Origin: Armillaria gallica
Taxonomy: Eukaryota; Basidiomycota; Agaricomycetes; Agaricales; Physalacriaceae
Reading direction: 5' to 3'
DNA length: 64,000 nt
Assembly (NCBI GenBank): GCA_037576215.1
Contig: JBANDB010000011.1
Coordinates: forward strand, 1,426,001-1,490,000
The position numbers were made by a program, and so were the translations under genes. Below, piece after piece: positions 11,482-24,330 of this stretch (the stretch's first letter is position 1; each line of letters opens with the position of its first letter). The notes under the pieces are model-generated. The model saw only the letters and a program-made list of their open reading frames with translations. It had not been told where the DNA came from and did no database searches.

Positions 11482-13000
11482 CTACTCTGTATACTCAGGT
11501 GGTGATTCCATCTGTTCTTTCACCCTGAGCCGTCTCCCGGCGCCCGACCCAGGACTATTCGTTGTGAGCATGGGGGTTACAGCACTGCTCGACATAGACG
11601 GGGCTGTAAACCCAGTTTGTTAGTCCCCAAAGTAAAAATCCGAGAAAAATGACTCTACCGTAGCTGTCATCGCTTATGGTGAAGGGAGCGGGTGCTGTTT
11701 CAGGCTCCAATTCTTCGGTGATAGCTTGTCGCCGCCGGTGCGAGAACAGCCAGAGGAAGAAGAGCGCGATCGCTCCTACGAATGCGACAATCCCCACCAC
11801 GATCCCAGCTATGGCGCCGGCACCGAGAGGTTTTGATAGGCGTGGTAAGGTGGAAGTTGAGACGGCACTCGCGGCGGCGGATTCCGTGCGCGATATCGTG
11901 CTCGACAGGGAAGACGGCGTCGATGTTAAGAGCGAGGTCGACTGTGACTGCGAACTACTGGTCATGTTCACGGTCGTCGATGCACAGTGCGTGAAGGAAT
12001 TATTTCCATCAGCAGCATTGATTGTTTCCATATGTTCGCGGGACCACGTACTGTCGGTTTGGTATTAGAGTGGAGAAAACTACGTTGAGGACAGATCCAA
12101 CATACTAGAACCTGTGGGCGTACATTTAGATCAGGGGTTCCAGTCACTTATAATGAAGTCTTTACATACCACGATCCATCGCTCCAAAACACCCTGTCAT
12201 AGAAACTGTCGTGAATCTTCAATTCATTATTGCACACCGCCGCTTGTATGCCAGTCGTAAATCTAAGGATCGCAGATTAGACCTTCTCTGCGCGTTGTAC
12301 TGTGGACGTGAATCATGCATACGATAAGTTAGTATTGGGAGTGCAGAAGGAGTTTGTTCCATGCTGGAGATATCGCTGATATGCGCCGACACCTTCCAGT
12401 ACCGAATGTGAGGGCTAGTCTTACAGAGTGAAATGCACACACGCACCGGCGTCGATGCCACTGCCACTCCCGATTCCTTGCTGGCATCTATGCGATGATG
12501 AGACTAAGTCGCCTTTCCTTCTCAGGAAACGGGTATCGCTTACGTCAGGCACATCATACTAAGTCCGAACGCGATTGAATTACAACAACAGTCGGCTATG
12601 ATTCCGGAACAAGATGAGTGGGCGCTATCAAAGTTGGCAACAATCGACCATACCAACTTGGTCGTCACACGTATCCGGAGGAGCGCCCGGAGTCTTTGGA
12701 ATTAAGAGTCCCAAGACATCTGGAGAGAAAGTCTAGTTCAGATCGAACTGACGGAGAACAACCAAGTCTTACACTGGCTATTGCATATCTGTCGTAGCTG
12801 TTCATACGTTCGACCTGAAGAAACGTTCAGCTTAATATAGAATAGGCGTACTAAAAGTCTGAAGAGGCCTTACACGGCGTCTCCCCAACGACATTCGTAT
12901 ACCAGTCTGATCCGCTATCGACACATTGTGTATGGTCTTGTGCAAAAACCCAAGGAAGCATAAATGAGAGGCAAAAGAGAGTTTTAAGGAGAGAGGTCAT
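11482..13000 (-). CDS. array gene 2: single-pass membrane protein with PPEY tail
   Basis: Fully resolved reference copy. The exons are 12874-13000, 12773-12814, 12654-12719, 12544-12595, 12447-12487, 12323-12392, 12170-12262, 11659-12050 and 11482-11603. All introns are GT-AG, phases agree, and the product is 334 aa. The signal peptide (MTSLLKTLFCLSFMLPWVFA) leads to QDHTQC. About 180 residues of Cys-rich ectodomain follow, with SDWYTNVVGETPC, ICNSQ, PPDTCDDQV, DCCCNSIAFGLSMMC, CQQGIGSGSGIDAG, FCTPNTN, VCNNELKIHDSFYDRV and NNSFTHCAST. Then come a Ser/Thr stalk, a span (GAIAGIVVGIVAFVGAIALF), a HRRRQ stop-transfer and a 66-residue tail ending ESPPEYTE. PPEY fits the PPxY consensus for WW domains of Rsp5/NEDD4-type ligases. 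The ectodomain resembles an unnamed family I associate with Agaricomycetes; no catalytic domain is visible. Confidence 0.92.
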
Positions 13001-14241
13001 TGTAAAGGAAGGGAGAGCGGCCAAGAGACAAAATGTGATGGCACGTAACGAGATATACCAAAACGCCCCAAAACGTTTTTTGGTATGATCACGATTCACC
13101 ATCTATCTGGGACCTGGGACCTGGCCTGACGGGCGCTATCTGCCAGCGATTGATGCAACGGTCACGATGTGATCCCCGCTCTGATTCGCAACAGCATCAG
13201 TCGATCCTGGGATAGTGAATGAGAATAGTGCAGGTAGCGAGCCATAATAAAGGCAAAGTTTGCATACCCGGACAACCATCACGTCTGCTTCGGTTTTAAG
13301 GACATTGAAAGGGACGGCGGTAACCACTCAAGTCCCGGATAAAGCGGGCAGGGTAGGATAAAGCTGGGCGAGCAGGGCAGATAAAGCTAATCGTTTCACA
13401 ATGCGTTACAGTTTTGTGCTTCCCCTTTTAGGCCACAGCTGATATCCAGAAAGTAGCGATGCACATCATCCTGTCTCATCGATCAGTTCAAGGCCGACTT
13501 TGAGAAGAGGCAATACGAACTTTTGAAGTTGTTGGTCACCATGCACAACAACTCCAATCTGTAGTTGATACGGGAATTGACGATCTCGTCCAAGTACTGA
13601 TTAATCGGCGTTTCGTGATCCTGCACAAAAATCGCCTCTACAGAAGACGGATGCAGGCAAAACATAACATTGAGGCGGCAAGGAGCGAATCGTCGAGTAC
13701 ACAACGCTGAGAGAGACGCTCACCAAACACCCGAATATGATGAAGTTAGTGGAAGAAGAACGGTCTTATCAGCGAGTCACGTGTGTCGTGGTACCTGTGC
13801 CGGACCTGAATCGGTCAATGAAAGTCGCCGACACAAAATCAGCGCGCAACGTCAAAACCGAGAACCAGAACCATAGGTAACAGGGCGTGGTGCTCTTCCT
13901 CCGTCCCCAGTTCCGCGAACTGGAATATTCTTCTGACGGGCATTAGTTTCGTCACTCTAGCCATGCCACCGGTACCTGCAGAAAAAGATGTTCTTGAAGA
14001 AATGTCGATTTGCTTCATGGAAAATGCAGATTCCTCGAGGAAATACATGTTAGCTTAAGTGACGGGCAAAAGAGTACCAGGCGCCACGATAAGCGAAGAA
14101 GTGAGGTGTCACAGTAGGGAAGCGCCACGAGACAAAAAAAGTCTTAAACACCAAAATGCAAGACGAGCAAAAGGAAAAGATATTACAACGCTCCTGTGCA
14201 TCATTAAGGTCAGTGTTGGCAAATATTGGAAACGGATGGAC
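13001..14241. other. spacer 2-3, left part: modules D, E and F/G
   Basis: Long spacer form. D (13140-13330), E (13490-13700) and F/G (13840-14240) align with the spacers after genes 3 and 4. G breaks off near 14240, where the relic gene begins. Confidence 0.5.
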
Positions 14242-14870
14242 CTACATCGCCGTCTGCTTGCTCAATGGTTCTTCAGCAGTAGGCGTTGCCTCCGACACTG
14301 TGACTTCCTTCTTATCTTCAAACTAACAATTAGCATCGTCCACACTAGAACTACCGACTTACCTCTATCAGCATTTCCATCTCCATTCAAATCTCTTGGC
14401 TTTCCGTAACGCCGTTCATAGACTCGTTCTTGTTCGCGTTCAAAACTTGCTACCGTCAACCAACTGAAGCTTTTGCGAGTGCGCGGAACTTATACTGGTA
14501 ATCGTGGTGATCTTTTCTTCAGCCAGAGCGGTGATGTGGTGCATGCATGACTTTGCCGATTTTCGAGAACTGGATCTTTATCGCTCTTGGCTTTCTTCGC
14601 TGGGGGCGGACTCGGTCCCTTCTTGCTGTCGTCCTCACTCTTGACATCATCCTTCTTCTTTCCGAATTTCTTGATTTTTGGTGCTTTTTTCTTCGCGTCG
14701 CGGATCATCTTCCTGGCCGAGGCGCCGCCGTCACTGTGTTCGCTTCTTTGGCGTTTTCCTGATTTCCGCTGCCGAGTTGGTCCAAAGTCAACGACATCGT
14801 CCGAAGCAGCAGCCTGACCAGCAGCTGGAGGAAAGTAAGAAGAACGACGGGGAAATATCGAAAATCAATT
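14242..14870 (-). pseudogene. relic of a PWWP/TFIIS-N-like chromatin protein (C-terminal part)
   Basis: Only the C-terminal half is seen. A Lys-rich linker (ARKMIRDAKKKAPKIKKFGK, then PPPAKKAKSDKDP) leads to FSKIGKVM, which resembles the start of the TFIIS N-terminal/LEDGF-like helical bundle found in fungal PWWP proteins. The continuing pieces ITALAEEKI and YQYKFRALAKAS lie in other frames, so at least two indels break it (about 14520-14540 and 14490). The last part (EREQERVYERRYGKP, a 48-nt intron, then EATPTAEEPLSKQTAM) is intact to a stop at 14242. No PWWP domain is found upstream. It sits between repeat modules, so it was probably inserted or stranded there during array growth. The family call is tentative. 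Confidence 0.5.
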
Positions 14871-16369
14871 GAACACACCCTGATCAAGTCAAAAGGTACA
14901 ACTGAAGACATTTCTGTGAAGAAATCTTCAATAAAGAGGATTATTTGAAAATAAAATACTCGCCTTTGTCGACTCGTTCGGCTTGACGGGCGGTCAACAG
15001 AATCGGATGCACGTGTCACCGAGAGCGGGGATTGACGATGTGAATAAGACTATAGACCAGGGATGAAAGACTCAAGAATTTAGAAGACGCTAGTAGCTCA
15101 CCATCGCATTGGTAACGAGAACGTGGTGGTCGAAAAAATGATAAGTTCGCCATCATTTTATTATCGAAATACTGAGAATAAAAAGATCTTCAAAGAGTTT
15201 GTGGGGCGGGATGGGGCGTGCACGCGCCAGAGAGCGCTAGTCCATAAAATGGTGACATCTTTGTGTGAGTGATGGCCTGAGCTAGCCGTACAATAGCTGC
15301 GAAGGACCCTGCTGCGCCGCCCAAGCAGGGAATCTGGGTGTAAGGCAACCGGTGGCCGTACGCGTAGGCAGAGTGTCGGATGGCCTACGCCTTCAGATGG
15401 TATCCGGTTTTCAATCCGTCCATATGTTCGGAGTCATTTCGAGATCGCTACTATTTGTTGTGATTGTGTTCGATCTGCATGCAAGAAATTAGAGATGGTA
15501 CTAGCGACGTGGGTACTGGCGGGTGTACTGACCATCGGCGGGGACAGGACTCAGCCTGGTAGAGAGTGAGTGTTAGGGGAGAGTCACAAGAGAATCGAAC
15601 ATCGATTGCCAGACATGCAACAGAATGAACAATCGTTCTATATCAGCCGATGCCGATGCTTTGAAACACTTTTCTCCTTTGTTACAAGGCGGCGCCCAAG
15701 GAGCGCCCTTCCCTTCCGAGCCCCACAACAAGTAACTTGGGAAACGCAAAATTTGTGAGGTATGCACATGCGTTGCAAAAGGGTGATATCAATCTAGTTG
15801 AGAGTCGGGTGTTGATCAATCCGATCTTGACGTTGAGAAATATAATACGAACCCTCGATGTCGCTGGTCGTCACGCACGCGGTCCGTAATTGGCATCGAG
15901 AACTTTGACGGTCCCGGCCAAGTACTGTTTAGCGGTTCATAATCTGGCGCAGAACTAGCCGACACAGAAGACGGATCCAGAAAAAGACAATAAAAATAAA
16001 AATAAGGCGGCAAGGAGCGATGGATGGTAAGATCTTAAGAGGACGGGAAAGGTACTACCCGAAGTTTTTGAAAGCCGAGCCGAGTTTATCGAGCCCCGTT
16101 GCAATCAACTTATTATTATCGTCAATTGACTGTTCTAATTTTTCGTCCTCTTGCTTCTATTAAATAAGCTGCGTAAATAGTAACAGTTATTTATAAAAGC
16201 AAAGACTTAACTACGAAACCTGTACGTGCTCATGGTATCAAGTCCACAGCCGACATGAACTTCTGGAAACCCCTTATCGAAGATCTTCCACCACGTACTT
16301 GAAGTTTACAGCATCCCGCTCTGTCCCAGGCTCACCGTGTCCGACCGAAGCGTCCCCCTCTATGCAAGT
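14871..16369. other. spacer 2-3, right part
   Basis: 14871-15560 has no counterpart in the other spacers and no gene I can support. From about 15560 a diverged D module, then E (15835-16085) and the tail module lead into array gene 3. The E copy here is out of frame. Confidence 0.45.
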
Positions 16370-18035
16370 CTACTCTGTATACCTAGGTGGTGATTCCATC
16401 TGTTCTTTCATCCTGAGCCGTCTCCCGGCTCCCGACCCAGTTGTGAGCATGGGGGTTCCAGCACTGTGTGACATAGATGGGACTGTAACCCCATTTTGTT
16501 AGTACCAAAAGTAAGAACCCGAGGAAAATGACCGCACCGTCGCTGATGGTGAAGGGAGTGGGCAATGTTTCTGAGTCTTCGACGTCAGTTTGTCGCCGGC
16601 GGTACGAGCACAGCCAGAAGAGGAAGAGCGTGATCGCTCCTACGAATGCTATACTCCCCACCGCGATCCCAGCTATGGCACCGGCAGTGAGAGATTCTGA
16701 TGAATGCGGTAAGGCGGAAGCTGAGGTGGCACTCGTGGCGGAGGATTCCGTGAGCGACGTCCTATTCGAGGTCGACTGGGAAAGTGACGTCGTCTGTGAA
16801 CGTGAAAGTGATAGCGACTCGGCAAGTGAAAGTGGTGTTGACTGGGAAAGCGATGTGGACGGTGGAGGTGACGTTGACGTTGATTGGGAAAGCGATGTCG
16901 ACTGTGAGGTTGACGTTGACGTCGACTGCGAAAGTGGTGTCGTCGATTGTGGAAGCGACGTGGACTGGGGAAGTAGCGTGGATTCTGAACGCAAGATTGA
17001 CCGAGATTGTGAACTGCTAGTTACGCTCAAGGTCGTTGATGCACAGTGTGTAAAGGAATTATTTCCATCAGCAGCATTGATTGTTTCCATCTGTTCGCGA
17101 ATATACGTGCTGTCATTTTGATATCAGAAGGGAGGAAACCCGCTAAAGACAGATCCAACATACTAGAACCTGTGGCGTAGGGTTTAGACTGTATTTCAGT
17201 CAATTGCAGCGAAATTTAGGCGTACCATGGTCCATCAGACCAAAATGTCTGATAGAAGTCGTTATGGATCTTCAGGTTATTGTTGCACACCGCCGCTTGT
17301 ATGCCAGTCGTAAATCTAAGGATCGCAAATTAGACCTTCTCTATGCATTGTACTGTGGACGAGAATCATGCATACGATAAATTAGTATTTGGAGTGCAGA
17401 AGGAGTTTGTTCCATGCTTAAGATATAGCTGATATGCGCCGACACCTTCCAGTACCGGAGGTGAGGGTTAGTCTTACAGAGTGAAACGTACACACGCACC
17501 GGCGTCGATGCCATTGCCATTACCTATTCCTTGCTGGCATCTATGCGACGTTGAGATCCGGTGGCCCTCTTTGAAAGAAACAGCGACCACTCACGTCAGA
17601 CAAAGCATACTAAGCCCGAACGCGATCGAATTGCAACAACAGTCGGCTATGGTTCCGGAACAAGATGAGTGGGCGCAGTCAGAGTCAACAACCGGCCATA
17701 CCAATTTGGTCGTCACACGTATCCGGAGGAGTGTTGGGATTCAAGGCGCCCAAGACATCTGGGGGAAGAGAAGATTAGTTCAGATCGACCTGACGGAGAA
17801 GAACAAGCCTTACATTGGCTATTACACAACTGTCGTAGCCGTTCATACGTTCGGCCTGATAAAGAGTTCCGTTTAATGTAGATTAGACGTAACTCTAAGT
17901 GGCCTTACACGGTGTCTCCCCAACGACACTCGTATACCAGTCTGATCCGCTATCGGCGCATTGTGTATGGTCTTGCCCAAAAACATAAGGAACGACAAAT
18001 GAGAGGTAAAAGAGGGTTTTAAGGAGAGAGATCAT
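16370..18035 (-). CDS. array gene 3: membrane protein with expanded Ser/Thr stalk
   Basis: Nine-exon plan as in array gene 2, start at 18035 (MISLLKTLFYLSFVVPYVFG, signal peptide). The ectodomain cysteines and blocks are kept (SDWYTSVVGETPC, PPDTC, CCCNSIAF, VFWSDG). The stalk is about 100 residues longer than in copy 1, built of repeated SQSTS-type units (SLSQSTSTSPPPSTSLSQST) encoded by degenerate 12-18-bp DNA repeats at about 16760-16990. The span is GAIAGIAVGSIAFVGAITLF, followed by YRRRQ. After the last intron the tail ends SPPRYTE (PPRY, still PPxY). A long heavily O-glycosylatable stalk would lift the ectodomain through the cell wall, as in fungal wall sensors; this is an inference from layout. 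Confidence 0.9.
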
Positions 18036-20959
18036 TGTAAAGGAAGGGAGGGCGGTCAAGAGACGAAATGTGATGGCGCGTAACGAGATATACCGAAAGG
18101 TTCTGTGATATGATCAGCATTATCTGGGACCTGGCCTGGCGGACCGACCTAACAGCGATTAATGCAACGGTCACATCTGGTCTGATTTTGAAAGCATCAA
18201 TGATCCTTCGATCCTAGGATAGAGAATGAGGATTGTGTAGATAGCGAGCCATGACTAAAAAGAGACGAACTCATGGAACGAAGGAACGTAAAGTTTAGCC
18301 AGACAACCATCACATTTACTTCTGTCTTACGGTCATTGCAAGGGACAGCGGTAACCACTCAAGTCCCAGATAAAGCAAACCGTTTTACAAGGCGTCACAG
18401 ACCAGGATATTTCTGTCCTTCCCCATTAAAGCCCCAACTAATATCCCGGGAAGTAGCTGTGCACATCGGCAACGTCGAAACAATCTGTTTCATCGATCTG
18501 TCCAACGTCGACTTTGAGAAGAGGTAACACGATCCTATGAAGTCGTTGATCACCACACACAATGGCGACGATCTGTAGTTGGTACGGAAATTTGTCAATC
18601 TCGGATTAATCGGTGTTTCGTGATCCCGCACAAAAGTCGCCTCCAAGGCTCTACAGAAAACGGATCTAGACAAAATGTAACGATAAGGCGGCAAGGAGTG
18701 TATCAGAATGTCAAGTACATTGGCAACACTGAAAGAGACAGACACCAAAAACTAGAATATACTTAATACTTTCCCAGCCATAAGTCATATCTCATCGTAC
18801 TGGCCTAAGTCTTATCATGAGTATCGGTGAGATCTGCGACAGTGTGTTGATGATCGTGATAACAGTGAGAAGCAGAGCGGGATCGGCAACTTCCATCCCA
18901 TCAATTTAGGTTATTCCGAAAGTAATCCCAACTTCGTCCCGACTCCCCTAGCCTGAACGCCCATAAAACAATATTCAATTCTGCTTGAGGCCCAAGCCTG
19001 AGCTGTCACCTGTTGGATAACACGCGCACCGTGTGATCAGGCACGTTTGCCTAGCGAGTAGATCATGTTTGCTTAGAAGGCAAACGAGTACAGTATACTA
19101 CGAAATCTAGCTACTTAAATACCATTCTGTATCTTCCAGTACCTTTTTTCTCTTAGTAAACCTTTACTCAGCAAAACTCGGGCTCACTGGACATCGCGCC
19201 AGTTCGCACAGCCACAGGCTAATCAATATTCCACATCACCAAGCTTCAGGCTTCAGGCCGAGCCTTGTATATCGCTGAGGCTGAGAAAGCCTGAGGTTCG
19301 GAATAATCTTCGGACGAGCATTCGTTCCGTCACTCGAGTCATGACCGGTACCGGTAGACAGAGATGTTCCGATGTTCCTGACGAAATGTAAATTTACTTC
19401 ATGGAAAATACAGATTCTTCGAGGAAATATATCTGAGCGTGAGCAATGGACAAAGACTGTAGCAGCGCCACGATAAGCAGAAGAAGCGGGTGATAGCACA
19501 GCCTGAAGGAAACGCTGTGAGAAAAGAAAGCGCTTATAACTTGCTTATAACACCGAAACGCAAGACTGCGCCAGACATTGACAAATATTGAATAAGTATT
19601 GGAAACGGATGAACCTAGAAATTGTGTCCCGCAGCCTCTGGTGGTGGTGGTTTTTATTCTGATCAGATGTCCCTGAGAAGGAAACGAACCAGTCCGTACT
19701 ACATGTGTACTACCTATATACCGTCATAATACACTATGATACGGGACCGAACACATATCTGGCCTCACTGATACGGACATGTCCCCGCAAGGTGCAGCTT
19801 CACAGCCCTAGCACAGACAGTGTGAAATGAAATTAAAGGCAGGCGAGAGGCACCCGGATACAGCCGGCAGGAGGACAGAACCTTAAAAATAATGGACATC
19901 CCACAAGCACGCCTGTAGTCAGTGCAATCTGCGCACTGCGCAGCAGAGACGGTAGAGAAATGCTAATAATATACACCTCAGCGGGGAGCTTGAGGGCAAT
20001 TGTGACCAGAAGAATGTCGAAAATGACTATCACGGAGTGACTGGTGCGCACATAGGCACAACCACTGAATGGCAGCGGAACGTTGACCCAAGATCAAAAG
20101 ATGACGGCACGAGTGCAGCATCGCTGTATCAGGCTCGTCTACCAAAGGTAGAGGCATTAGACTAAGGTCACAAGCACTTCCAACTTCCAAGCCCGAGTTC
20201 CTGGCGAGGAGACAGCCACCAAAGTTTCGAATCAGGCGTCATCCGGGCAATCTGCGAGCCATCCATCAAAGTAAGCACTCTCAGGGCTATATGCAACGTC
20301 TTGCAGCACACGGAGAGGCTATTCAAATCTGACGAGGCGAGAATTTAGGCCCAGAGAGCAAACTGCGAAAATCGATGGTGGTGGTCAGAAGTATTCATGA
20401 CATCGCCTTGTAGTATTGACATGAATACGAACCTTTGATATCGTTGGCCGTCCCGCACAATGGGGACGGTCAATAGTTGGCATCCGGAACTTCGACGGAC
20501 TCAACCAGGTGCCGATTAATAGAGCTTCTTAATCTAGTACAATCGAAAACGGATGCAGAACAAGACAAAACGATAGGGCGGCAAGGAGTGATGATGGTAA
20601 GAAGACGGGAAAGGTACTACCCGAAGTCTTTGAACGCCGAGCCGAGTTTATCGAGCCCCGTTTCATCAATGACTACTACATATGTCAGTTGACTGTGCTA
20701 CCACCCTTTTGCTTCTAAAGCCTTCTGTCAAGCTGTGAAAACAATGAAACTTGTTTATAAAAGTCAACACTTAACGACGAAACCTGTACGTGCTCATGGC
20801 AGAAAGTCCACAGCCAAAATAAATTTCTTTATGAAAACCTTGTCGTCCTTCCACCACATATAAGCGACGTGCGAGCGAGCTAAGACTTCAAGCTTGCACT
20901 TTATCCCAGGCTCACCGTGCCCGGCCAGAGCGTTCCCCCTGTGCAAGGTCAAACCAAGT
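18036..20959. other. spacer 3-4: D, E, F/G, an insertion, second E, tail
   Basis: D, E (18510-18760) and F/G (19230-19640) match the spacer after gene 4. About 19645-20385 is extra sequence compared with 27100-27125 there; it is bordered by GTGGTGGTGG at the left and GGTGGTGGTC at the right and has no gene I recognise. The second E copy (20415-20665) carries a TGA inside its core (DANY then stop). The tail leads to array gene 4. Confidence 0.55.
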
Positions 20960-22481
20960 CTACTCTGCATACTCAGGTGGCAGCTCCCTCTGTTCTTTCA
21001 TCCTGAGCCGTCTCCCGGCTCCCGACTCGGGATTGCTCGTCAGTGTGGGAGTTCCAGTACTGTTTGACATAGATGGGGCTGTAAACCCATTTCGTTAGTA
21101 CTTAAAGTAAGAATCCGAGGGAAATGACTGTACTGTGGCCGATGGTGAAGGGAGTGGGCAATGTTTCTGAGTCTTCGACGTCAGTTTGTCGCCGGCGGTA
21201 CGAGCACAGCCAGATGAGGAAGAGCGTGATCGCTCCTACGAATGCTATACTCCCCACAACGATCCCAGCTATGGCACCCGCAGTGAGAGATTTTGATGAA
21301 TGTGGTAAGGTGGAAGCTGAGGTGGCGCTCGCGGCGGTAGATTCCGTGCGCGATATCGTACTCGACAGGGGAATCGATGTCGATTGCGGAAGCGGTGTCG
21401 ACTCGGGAGGTGACGTGGATTCTAAGTGTGACATCGACTGAGGTTGTGAACTACTAGTCACGTTCAAGGTTGTTGATGCACAGTGTGTAAAGGAATTATT
21501 TCCATCAGCAGCATTGATTGTTTCCATCTGTTCGCGGGACCATGTACTGTCGGTTTGGTATTAGAATGGAGAAAACTACGTTGAGGACAGATCCAACATA
21601 CTAGAACCTGTGGGCGTACATTTAGATCGGAGGTTCCAGTCACTTATAATGAAGTCTTTGCGTACCACGATCCATCGCTCCAAAACACCCTGTCATAGAA
21701 ACTGTTGTGAATCTTCAATTCATTATTGCACACCGCCGCTTGTATGTCAGTCGGAAATCTAAATATCGCACATTAGACCTTCCCCATGAATTGTACTATG
21801 AACATGAATCATGCATACGATAAGTTAGTATTGGGAGTGCAGAAGGAGTTTGATCCATGCTTAAGATATAGCTGATATGCGCCAACGCCTTACAGTATCG
21901 AAGGTGAGGGTTGGTCTTACAGAGTGAAACACAAGCATGTACCAGCGTCGATGCCATTGCCACTCCCTATTCCGTGCTGGCATCTATGCGATGATGAGAC
22001 CAGATCGCCTTTGCTTTCTCAGGAAACGGATATCACTTACGTTAGGCACATCATACTAAGCCCGAACGCGATTGAATTACAACAACAGTCGGCTATGGTT
22101 CCGGAACAAGATGAGTGGGCGCAGTCGGAGTCAATAACCGGCCATACCAATTTGGTCGTCACATGTATCCGGAGGAGTGTTGGGATTCAAAGTGCCCAAG
22201 ACATCTGGGGAGAGAGAGGGTTAGTTCAGATCGACCTGACGGAGAAGAACAAGCCTTACATTCACTATTACATAACTTTCGTAGCCGTTCATACGTTCGA
22301 CCTGGTAAAGAGTTCCGTTTAATGTAGATTAGACGTAACTCTAAGTGGCCTTACACGGTGTCTCCCCAACGACACTCGTATACCAGTCTGATCCGCTATC
22401 GGCGCATTGTGTATGGTCTTGCCCAAAAACATAAGGAACGACAAATGAGAGACCAAGGACAGCCTTTTTGAGAGAGGACAT
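20960..22481 (-). CDS. array gene 4: single-pass membrane protein with PPEY tail
   Basis: Nine-exon plan, start at 22481 (MSSLKKAVLGLSFVVPYVFG). The ectodomain blocks are intact: DHTQC, SDWYTSVVGETPC, PPDTC, DCCCNSIAFGLS and NNSFTHCAST. The stalk is of middle length with a few SPPESTPLPQST units. The span GAIAGIVVGSIAFVGAITLF and YRRRQ come next. The last intron (about 55 nt, TACTAAC branch site) joins to a tail ending RELPPEYAE. Very close to copies 3 and 5 at the DNA level, which suggests recent duplication or gene conversion. Confidence 0.9.
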
Positions 22482-22755
22482 TGTAATGGAAGGGAGGGTG
22501 GTCTAGAGACAAAATCTGATGGCGTGTAACGAGATATACCGAAACGTTCTGTGGCATGATCAGCAGTATCTGGGACCTGGCCTGGCGGGCCGACTTTCTA
22601 TCTAACAGCGATTGATGTAACGGTCACATCTGGTCTGATTTATGAAAGTATCACTGATCATTCGATCTTAGGATAGTGAATGAGGATTGTGCAGACAGCG
22701 AGCCATGACTAAAAAAGAGACGAACTCAAGGAACGAAGGAACGTAAAATTTGCAT
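22482..22755. other. spacer 4-5: truncated D module
   Basis: D homology runs to about 22755 and resumes at 25947. The interruption is the 3.2-kb insertion described next. Confidence 0.55.
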
Positions 22756-23686
22756 TCCGAGTCCTGTGTATACAGGATTCGGTCTATGCTAACCTGAGCT
22801 TCTCGGTGGCGAAGCATGATTGCGGTGCATGCCGTGCACCATCACGCGGTTGTCGCACGTCACACTTGTTACCCGTTCTTTTTTGAGCATCAAGTGATCG
22901 ACGACGATTGCTCGTCCTCGGCTGTCTCTTAAATTTGCCTGCACATGCTTGTCCAAGGATATTCAGACCACAAAGCATAAATAGCAAAGGTGCTGTCGCA
23001 TCCCTAAAATAAGCAAGTCACTGAGAAGGGGAATGGAGGGTCATTGAATCATGTCGTACACCAAATTCTCTCGGGATTGATGCATTGCAAAGGTACATTT
23101 ATTTGGTCTCAAATTATTTAAGTACTTATTGTGTTTTCAGATAGTTTTTGGCTTATGCGGTGGCCCTAAGAGCCCTGAATACGACTACTAACGATCATTT
23201 CACCCCCATCTCGTGTACAAGCCCTCACGTAAGGTAGCAATTTCTGCCGATCCCTCGACATTGCCCAATATGACTACTAGTACTGCACAGCCTATTAATG
23301 ATTCGGTTTACGCCTGCCCTTAAATACCCCAGCATAGCCCTCATACCCCGTTGCGACCAATGCCATATCGCCCACACACACATCGGTCTCAATCGCCGTT
23401 GGGCACCCAATCATCACCCGTCAAGGACCTAGGATATAGCTGGGGATTCCGTATCGGATCCCATCTCGGAGCGGGAGGGTGCTCGGAACGCAATTACAAC
23501 GACAACGACAATGATTAAGAACAGCGACAACGAGAGCTAAGTCGAGAGCGACGGAAGGGTATGTCAGAGGGCATGGCAGGGCTGTGGGATAGAAAGGAGG
23601 AGCGTGCATGTGTAATGGAGAGGAATGGTATGGGCAGAGGGCGGGAAGGTCGGGACCCTGAGCTTAAGGCCAACCCATCCGCGTCG

Positions 23687-24330
23687 CCCTCTACAATACC
23701 ACACACGATGTCTGGGAACCATTCCTCGATATCACCCCGGAGGACGTCCAAGGCGTGACACAGACGAACCTTGGAGGCGTGTTCGCATGTTCGAAGAACG
23801 TTATCCAAGCATTCCAGGCCAACCAAGTCGACGAGAAGGGGAGGAGAGGCTCGTTGATCTTCACGTGAGCCACAGCGAGTGTTCGAGGGAACGTTACGAA
23901 CGGCGCGTTCTCATCTGGGAAGCACGCGTTGATGGCGTTATCGCAGAGTCTGGCGAATCAATTTGGCAAGCAGAACATCCATGTGTCCCATGTGAGTATC
24001 TGCGTTCTTTTCTGACTACTGACCGTGTATGATAGGCTATCATTGATAGCGGTATCTTGACGAACTCAGCCCGCGAGCGTCGTAACGACCCAGAGTGGGA
24101 ACAGAATGAGGATGTTAGGCTGTCTCCGGACGGGATAGCGGAGGTACGTCCATCTCTTCGTTGTCGCTGTGCATAGTGCTGAGCCTCATTCCTAGTCGTA
24201 CTTGCACCTCATCAAGCAACCTCGTTCAGCCTGGACATGGGAATTAGACTGTACGTCTCTTACTCTTCGTTTTCAATATTCCGCTGATACGTGAGACCTT
24301 CCAGTGCGTCCTGCACATGAGAAGTGGTAG
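23687..24330 (+). pseudogene. short-chain dehydrogenase (SDR), 5'-truncated, one nonsense codon
   Basis: The C-terminal two thirds of a Rossmann-fold SDR: VALYNTTHDVWEPFLDITPE, TQTNLGGVFACSKNVIQAF, GSLIFT, then ATASVRGN, SGKHALMALSQSLANQFG, HVSH, IIDSGILTN, SPDGIAE, SYLHLIKQ and RSAWTWELD, ending LRPAHEKW and a stop at 24328-24330. Introns interrupt it after HVSH, after GIAE and before LRP. A TGA at 23866-23868 replaces the residue before ATASVRG (usually Gly in this subfamily, as I recall it). The N-terminal NAD(P)-binding TGxxxGIG segment is missing upstream. Related enzymes reduce or oxidise small carbonyl compounds with NAD(P)H; this copy is dead. Confidence 0.8.

Noticed and set aside
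22784..22978. Small cationic peptide with a hydrophobic start (MLCGLNILGQACAG)
   Set aside because: Inside the 3.2-kb insertion, with no homologue in the window and weak signal-peptide character; too short to support.
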